This document shows, one piece after another, positions 58,745-64,000 of a stretch of DNA of 64,000 nt. This DNA comes from Limanda limanda (taxonomy: Eukaryota; Chordata; Actinopteri; Pleuronectiformes; Pleuronectidae). The position numbers were made by a program, and so were the translations under genes. The notes under the pieces are model-generated. The model was not told where the DNA came from, did not search any database, and saw only the letters and a list, made by a program, of their open reading frames with translations. Positions within the stretch are counted from its first letter, which is position 1; each line of letters begins with the position of its first letter. The stretch lies in NCBI RefSeq assembly GCF_963576545.1, contig NC_083645.1, forward strand, positions 3,620,001 to 3,684,000. The letters run 5' to 3'.

Positions 58745-60220
58745 ACTTCTTTCTGTGACTTTCTCATTTTTCTGAAACATAAATCTTTCACATGACCACC
58801 ATAACGCTTTTTGCCAAAAAGTTGCAGCAATGTCACAGGATGTTTTTGTGTCACAGCACTATCATGAATAACAGGAATAATTATTAATAATGATGAATTA
58901 ATAACAAAAACATTGGTAAAAAAGTTAATTTGATGATGTTTCACAAAACAGTTGATGTTTCTTTTATCTGATTTTAGCTTCACTTTTGCTAAATACAAAC
59001 TGAAAGCATCATGTTTACTAGCTGTCTTGAAAAATTCAGCATGATCAGCGTTCTCCACTGAAACATATGCACCAAACGTCTTGTTTCAGAGGAGCTTAAC
59101 AGACCGTATAATAGCTTTGTTTCTGTTGGCAAAAGACAGAGAAGCAGAGATTCATAATTTGCCTCTCCTGTTGTATGGGATTAGTGTTGTTTATAATATA
59201 TGCACTGTGTCTTTTCATCAGCCCTTATTAGTCATCACACTGTGTTCGCTCCTGCTGGTTTTTGATCTGAGATTTGGTTGTTTAAATTATTATCATTGCT
59301 CCTTCGCTGCTTTTAACCTCTAGTCATATTCATATATTTTTATGCAAAGATCTTGGTATTAAAAATGACTAACTCAAATATTAATCTATGTGTTTGTTGT
59401 ATCAAATCTTCAGCACAGCCCATGTTTCTGCTGAGATCACTTCAAACAGCAGAGCTATACCTGAGATGTATAACCATTGGCTTTGAGTGATTCATTCAAT
59501 TTAAAGTATAATCGTGAGGTTATCTTACTCACTGGCTTTGCTGCGGAATAATATTCAAAACATCTGTAAAAAGAGAAAGAAACACACCCATGTTAGCATG
59601 ATGTGTGCAGTCAGAAGTGATGAAATCTTTCTGTTGAAACTTAGCGTTTGAGCGTTTTCATCTACAGAAAACCAAACCCACTCAGTTCTACTGAGCAGTG
59701 TATATTCCTCATTCATTCCCCAGCCATTCACTTTTTGAATATTTCAAAAATAATGTTACTGAATATCAGAAACAAATATTTGTTGAGAGTTACTCTTGAG
59801 TCTTTTTAATTGATCTACTGTTCAGCTACACTAGTGAACTTGAAGGGCCTGATTTTGGCAGTTTAAGCTGATGATTATCACGGGAGATAATACATGCTCA
59901 TGAAAGTGACAGTGAAAGAACAGGTTTTTGGGAATGGAGAAGGTGCCATTTAAGGTCAAACATTTGCATAATGTTACTTCCCTCAAGGCATTCTCAATTG
60001 TCTGAGCTTACAAATCGCCCTCATACTCACCTCTGTGTTAATACATCCTGAACTAGGCCTGTCCTGTGTCCGCTCTAATGTCTCACTTCGGTTCCCCTCC
60101 ATTTCTCCCCCATCTTCATCCTGTCGTTCACCTCTCTAACCTCTCCTGCTCCGCTGCCCTTCTCCGTATTAAGATCAATGTGTCTCTACTGAGAGGGAAC
60201 GTCTGCCTGGTCACTAGCTA
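58745..60220. other. No gene or element recognised
   Basis: AT-rich sequence to the right of the hAT insertion. Only short frames without domains were seen. Confidence 0.5.
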
Positions 60221-60229
60221 CTCTACCTT

Positions 60230-60900
60230 TACACACACACACACACACACACATCCATGCATAGTGTAGCAAAGCTGTTACGTACATATGGACACACATA
60301 CACCAGTATTCAATTACATGTGCACATTTCAACATTCTGTGTGTGTGTGTGTGTTATTTAATCTCACACACACAAGCACACACTCACAAACTGAATCATA
60401 GAAGCAGACCGAAAGGTTACATTGATCTTAGTCATGGGTGAGATTGCAAAAGCCTTCATCCCTCATCTCTATCTCTCTCCGGCTCATTCTCTCTCTCTCC
60501 ACCTGTATGTCCGTATCTCCCTCACCCCTGCTCCCCACCCTTCATTTTGTCCCCTTTCTTTCCTCTCCACCACCCTCCGTTACTCTCCTCCATCTTAAAT
60601 CACCTCCTCCTCTCGCCGTCTCTATCCTTGCACTCCTTCTCTTTTATTTTCTTTCTCCCTCTCTCTCTTTCTCCTTCATCCTCCTCCTCCTCTCTGAGTG
60701 CTAGTAATATTCGCTATAAATCATGACCGGCCTGACACACACACACGCACACACACCACACAAACACACACACACTGCAAGACAGCCCGTTCAAACACTC
60801 TGCGACAAGCCAGCTGTGCATTGCAGCTCTTTTCATGCATTCTAGTGTGAGTGTGTGTGTGTGTGTGTTTGTGTGTGTGCCATATAGGTCCGAATGATTT
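60230..60900. repeat. Cluster of CA/GT microsatellites and a pyrimidine tract
   Basis: CA or GT runs lie at 60231-60253, 60338-60354, 60734-60775 and 60846-60880. A C/T-rich tract fills 60455-60700 (TCTCTCC phrases). Open frames here are compositional. Confidence 0.85.
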
Positions 60901-63900
60901 AGCTCAGTAGCCAGATAGCAGCATTAGTCAGAACAAACAAGCCCCTCCCCCTAAAACAGTTAGATAATCATCACATCTTCTGAGGCAACACAGAAGTATA
61001 ATAACTTGCCAGTATTCAACCGGACCACTGAGTTGGAAGCAGACAGATCTTTGTGATGAGATTTTCAGCTGCGGAGCGTGAGCGGAGTTCAGATTCCTCC
61101 CTCATTGTTGAAGGGAAAAATCCTTTTTATTTGTTTCTCCTCTTCTTTTGTTCAAATTGCCATTCAAAGTCAGGTTATGGTAATTCAATTATTTGATTTC
61201 ATTGATTTGCAGGGAAGCAGTGATGTTTGTTTGGATTATTTCCCAAATTTCACATTTCCCCAATTTTATGTCTTATATCTCCTATCAGCATGTCTGGGAT
61301 TCTGCCTTATAAGTGAATTCCCTAAACAAGATGAATTACAGGAACTGAATGCTTCTTCTTGCTCTGCAACAGAAGGAAAACATAGTAAAAAGCTTTGACT
61401 CAAGTGGAGGTGCTTCCACTACTACCTTGTTTAGTCTGGACATTCTGACTTTTCTGTTTAGCCTGTACCAAAAATAGTGTGAAAAATGTCTGGACTAACA
61501 TAACAAAAAGATGTAAAAACACTTTTCTTATATAGTTTGAACTATCAGCAGGAAGTTGAGACAGCATTAAATATAAGAAGAAAAAGAAACAGAAGAGGCT
61601 GGCAGGAACGCTTGTAGTCTTCATCTTTGAGGATATAACGTTTGAGAAATTAGGACAGTTTTCTGGTTCTAGTATGGTGCTGTGCCTGAAGATGGGACTG
61701 CTTGTAGTATTTCCGTGATGATATAACTGCTGCAGCAAAATACAAAAAATAAACAGGTTCATTCTCTATTCAAACAGAAAGACAACACACCATTCAATGT
61801 CACAGTAGACAAAGCCCACATAGGTGACGACGATAGGACGTACGTATATGATGCAAAAGTCCTAAATTACAATGTCGAACCAAAACAAACCAGATCAAAT
61901 GAAAACAAGACATGAACCTTGATCCCGAATTTCTCTAAAAACATCCTGAAACTACTCCGTTTGACAGTTTTCTGAGAGGAAGGTTCTGATATATTACATC
62001 TGACTTCTTATAGATTGCCATCATTACCCTCAGTTTCAGTAACTGCACTAGTGCACTGTTGAGATCTGGAAACACAGTGACAGGGCAACAATTCTAAAAG
62101 GGTAAGAAACCACCAGTCAGACATTCAGACAAACCGTAAACAAGCCCGATTTTCTAAAACCATTTCACCTGAAAAGATAGAGCTCTTGTGCCTCAGTAAC
62201 AACCTCTCACTGCACAGGACAACTGTGTTATTATTACAAGAGTGTGATGGCTACAGAAAAGACCATTACCTTACATGGTGGGGATTTTGTCTCTTCCAGT
62301 TAACCCTTTTGGAATGTCCCAGCACCTGCATCCATTGTGTTACATAAAAGTTTTCACATTACATTGTCTTGACATGTGTCGTAACCTGAGGCAACAGTTT
62401 AATTCGCGGTCTGAAAGTGTTTACGTTTCCATATTTTCCTGATACTGATCCATGAAGATCAGTTCATCCTTTTTCTGTTTATACACCGTATGAGGTGCAA
62501 CAGCTGGGGTGCATTTCCCATGAGACCTGAGGTGCATGAAATTGGAGATTCCCTTTTAACGCGTAACCCTTGCTGCACTGTAGTCACAAATAGCGATTAC
62601 ATGACACCTTTGGATTTCTCTTCATTTTCTCATTGTCATCATTAACTGAGTGCAAAGGGGCCACAAGCTAGCACAGGATTAGTAATATCAGCAGTGTCTA
62701 CCTAACATTTTCTAACACCAGCTGACCTTATCACAAGAGAGCTTGTCTGCACCCTTTCACTTTTATATATTCCTCAATAAGTAAGGCAGAGATCCTTATG
62801 AAATCATATATGTACAGGTGAAACTTGGTGCAGCTCCGGAATGGGGCTATCTTTATTCAGATGAGCAGCTATGGAGGCACCACAGATTTTGCACCAATGT
62901 TGAAAAACCTGTTTTCTCACCTAAATCCCATAGAGTAGCACTGATCTGTTCAATTATTTGTAACCATTAATAAATTGTTCTATTCTATACTATATTAATA
63001 ATAGTAATAATTATTCTATGTGGTACTGATGAGTATTTAATGCTCTGTTTTATAAGTATCCCTTGTCTTTGAATTGACCTTAATTAGATGTCTTGTCTGT
63101 ACTTAGTATGTGTCTCTATAGAAATACCCCCTCATGTATGTTTGAGGAGCAGTGGCCTATTGAACAGCAATAATTCAGAAAAATGACCTGTTTGAGTGCA
63201 GGATAATTAGATTATGTCAGCGGCAGACAGTGATTAACCGGCAGTGTTAAAGGTGCTTGGTCATCATACATTAGAGAGAGGAGGGTACACAGCCACTGTA
63301 GCCAATCGGAATCCAGCTGTATCTATGGTCATTGCCCCAGAAATGACCTCCACGGCTATATGAAGGATTTTTTTCATGATTTTGCATCATAGCATGACCT
63401 TAATGTCTGTTTCAATCACATCACATAGCTTTCACAGTTACAGTAGCCAGAGCGCATCCAGCTGTGCATCAATACATGCGATGGTGCCTGCAGTCAGGGG
63501 ATGAAATCACACATCACACACACTTGTCTTGCTGTAATTGCGAGGGCCTTGTGTCGACTACTTTCCTCGAGGCTAACTGTAACCCTCGCCTCCACTGAAC
63601 GCTGCATTCCATATAAAGTCATAAGTCAGGAAACCCCAGCCACTCCGATGTTTTTACAGCCTCCTGTGTTCCAGTTTGGGGATAGCAGCCCGAGGGGAGA
63701 ACACGGATGCCTGTGAGATTCACGCTGCTTTATCAACAGCTACAGTTATGATTAAATGTTTGACTTCACAGGAGCAGACAATGACACAGATTGCTTTCCT
63801 TTTGAATTATAACCTTGAAACATAGTTGCACTGTCAGTAATTTCTGTGAGTCCTTTTGTTTCCTAGTAAAAAAGAGTTGTATAGCTGTCACAGTCAAACC

Positions 63901-64000
63901 TTGCGTGCTCTGCAACATCTGAGGCTCAGCACATTGGCTGGAAGTGAAAAAGCCACTTTGTATTGCAGATTTAAAGGCACAGCTCCCATATTTGTCTGCT
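60901..64000. other. No gene or element recognised
   Basis: Ordinary AT-rich sequence to the end of the window. Frames at 61078-61398 (plus) and 61762-61400 (minus) have no recognisable domain. A block near 63240-63420 has balanced composition and could be conserved non-coding DNA, but nothing in it is diagnostic. Confidence 0.5.

Overview
The window looks like teleost fish nuclear DNA. It is AT-rich and mostly non-coding, is studded with CA/GT microsatellites, and carries repeat families typical of ray-finned fish: hAT-type MITEs with 8-bp target duplications, L2-like LINE pieces, a piggyBac-like fold-back, and an endogenous retrovirus. I recognise no host protein-coding exon, tRNA, rRNA or CRISPR array. 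The longest open frame (225 codons) is a retroviral gag remnant. The region is best read as a gene desert or a large intron.

Layout. 1-2000: a 233-bp tandem duplication whose second copy is split by a 1374-bp hAT element. 2760-3760: an L2-like LINE fragment and unclassified repeats. 3770-10596: mostly plain sequence with microsatellites. 10597-16668: a complete, internally deleted endogenous retrovirus on the minus strand. It has 624-bp LTRs differing at one position, the target duplication CATAC, a polypurine tract, a short gag (matrix-like segment plus zinc knuckle), and traces of integrase and envelope. 19300-21235: an LTR-like repeat, then two different hAT MITEs inserted head to tail at the same 8-bp target. 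23252-23309: a strong isolated hairpin. 26283-28169: a fold-back element carrying two further hAT insertions. 30790-31661: LINE pieces. 33554-35354: a direct repeat of 654 bp whose two copies are separated by a 494-bp copy of sequence from 6.2 kb upstream. 38777-39762: a GC-rich MITE-like insert. 50029-51057: relics of a BED-finger hAT transposase, a MADF domain, and another hAT terminus. 52331-53903: a piggyBac-like long inverted repeat with seven copies of a palindromic motif. 57643-58744: a hAT MITE with a solo LTR inside it. The rest holds low-complexity tracts and unassigned sequence.

No genes work together here. The biology is that of mobile elements: repeated nesting, hAT elements with different termini sharing the same internal modules, one very recent non-autonomous retroviral insertion, and a recent templated rearrangement. 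The most interesting items are the A-B-A rearrangement at 33.5-35.4 kb, the two hairpins placed just before the poly(A) signal in the young retroviral LTR, the modular hAT elements, and the multi-palindrome piggyBac-like element.
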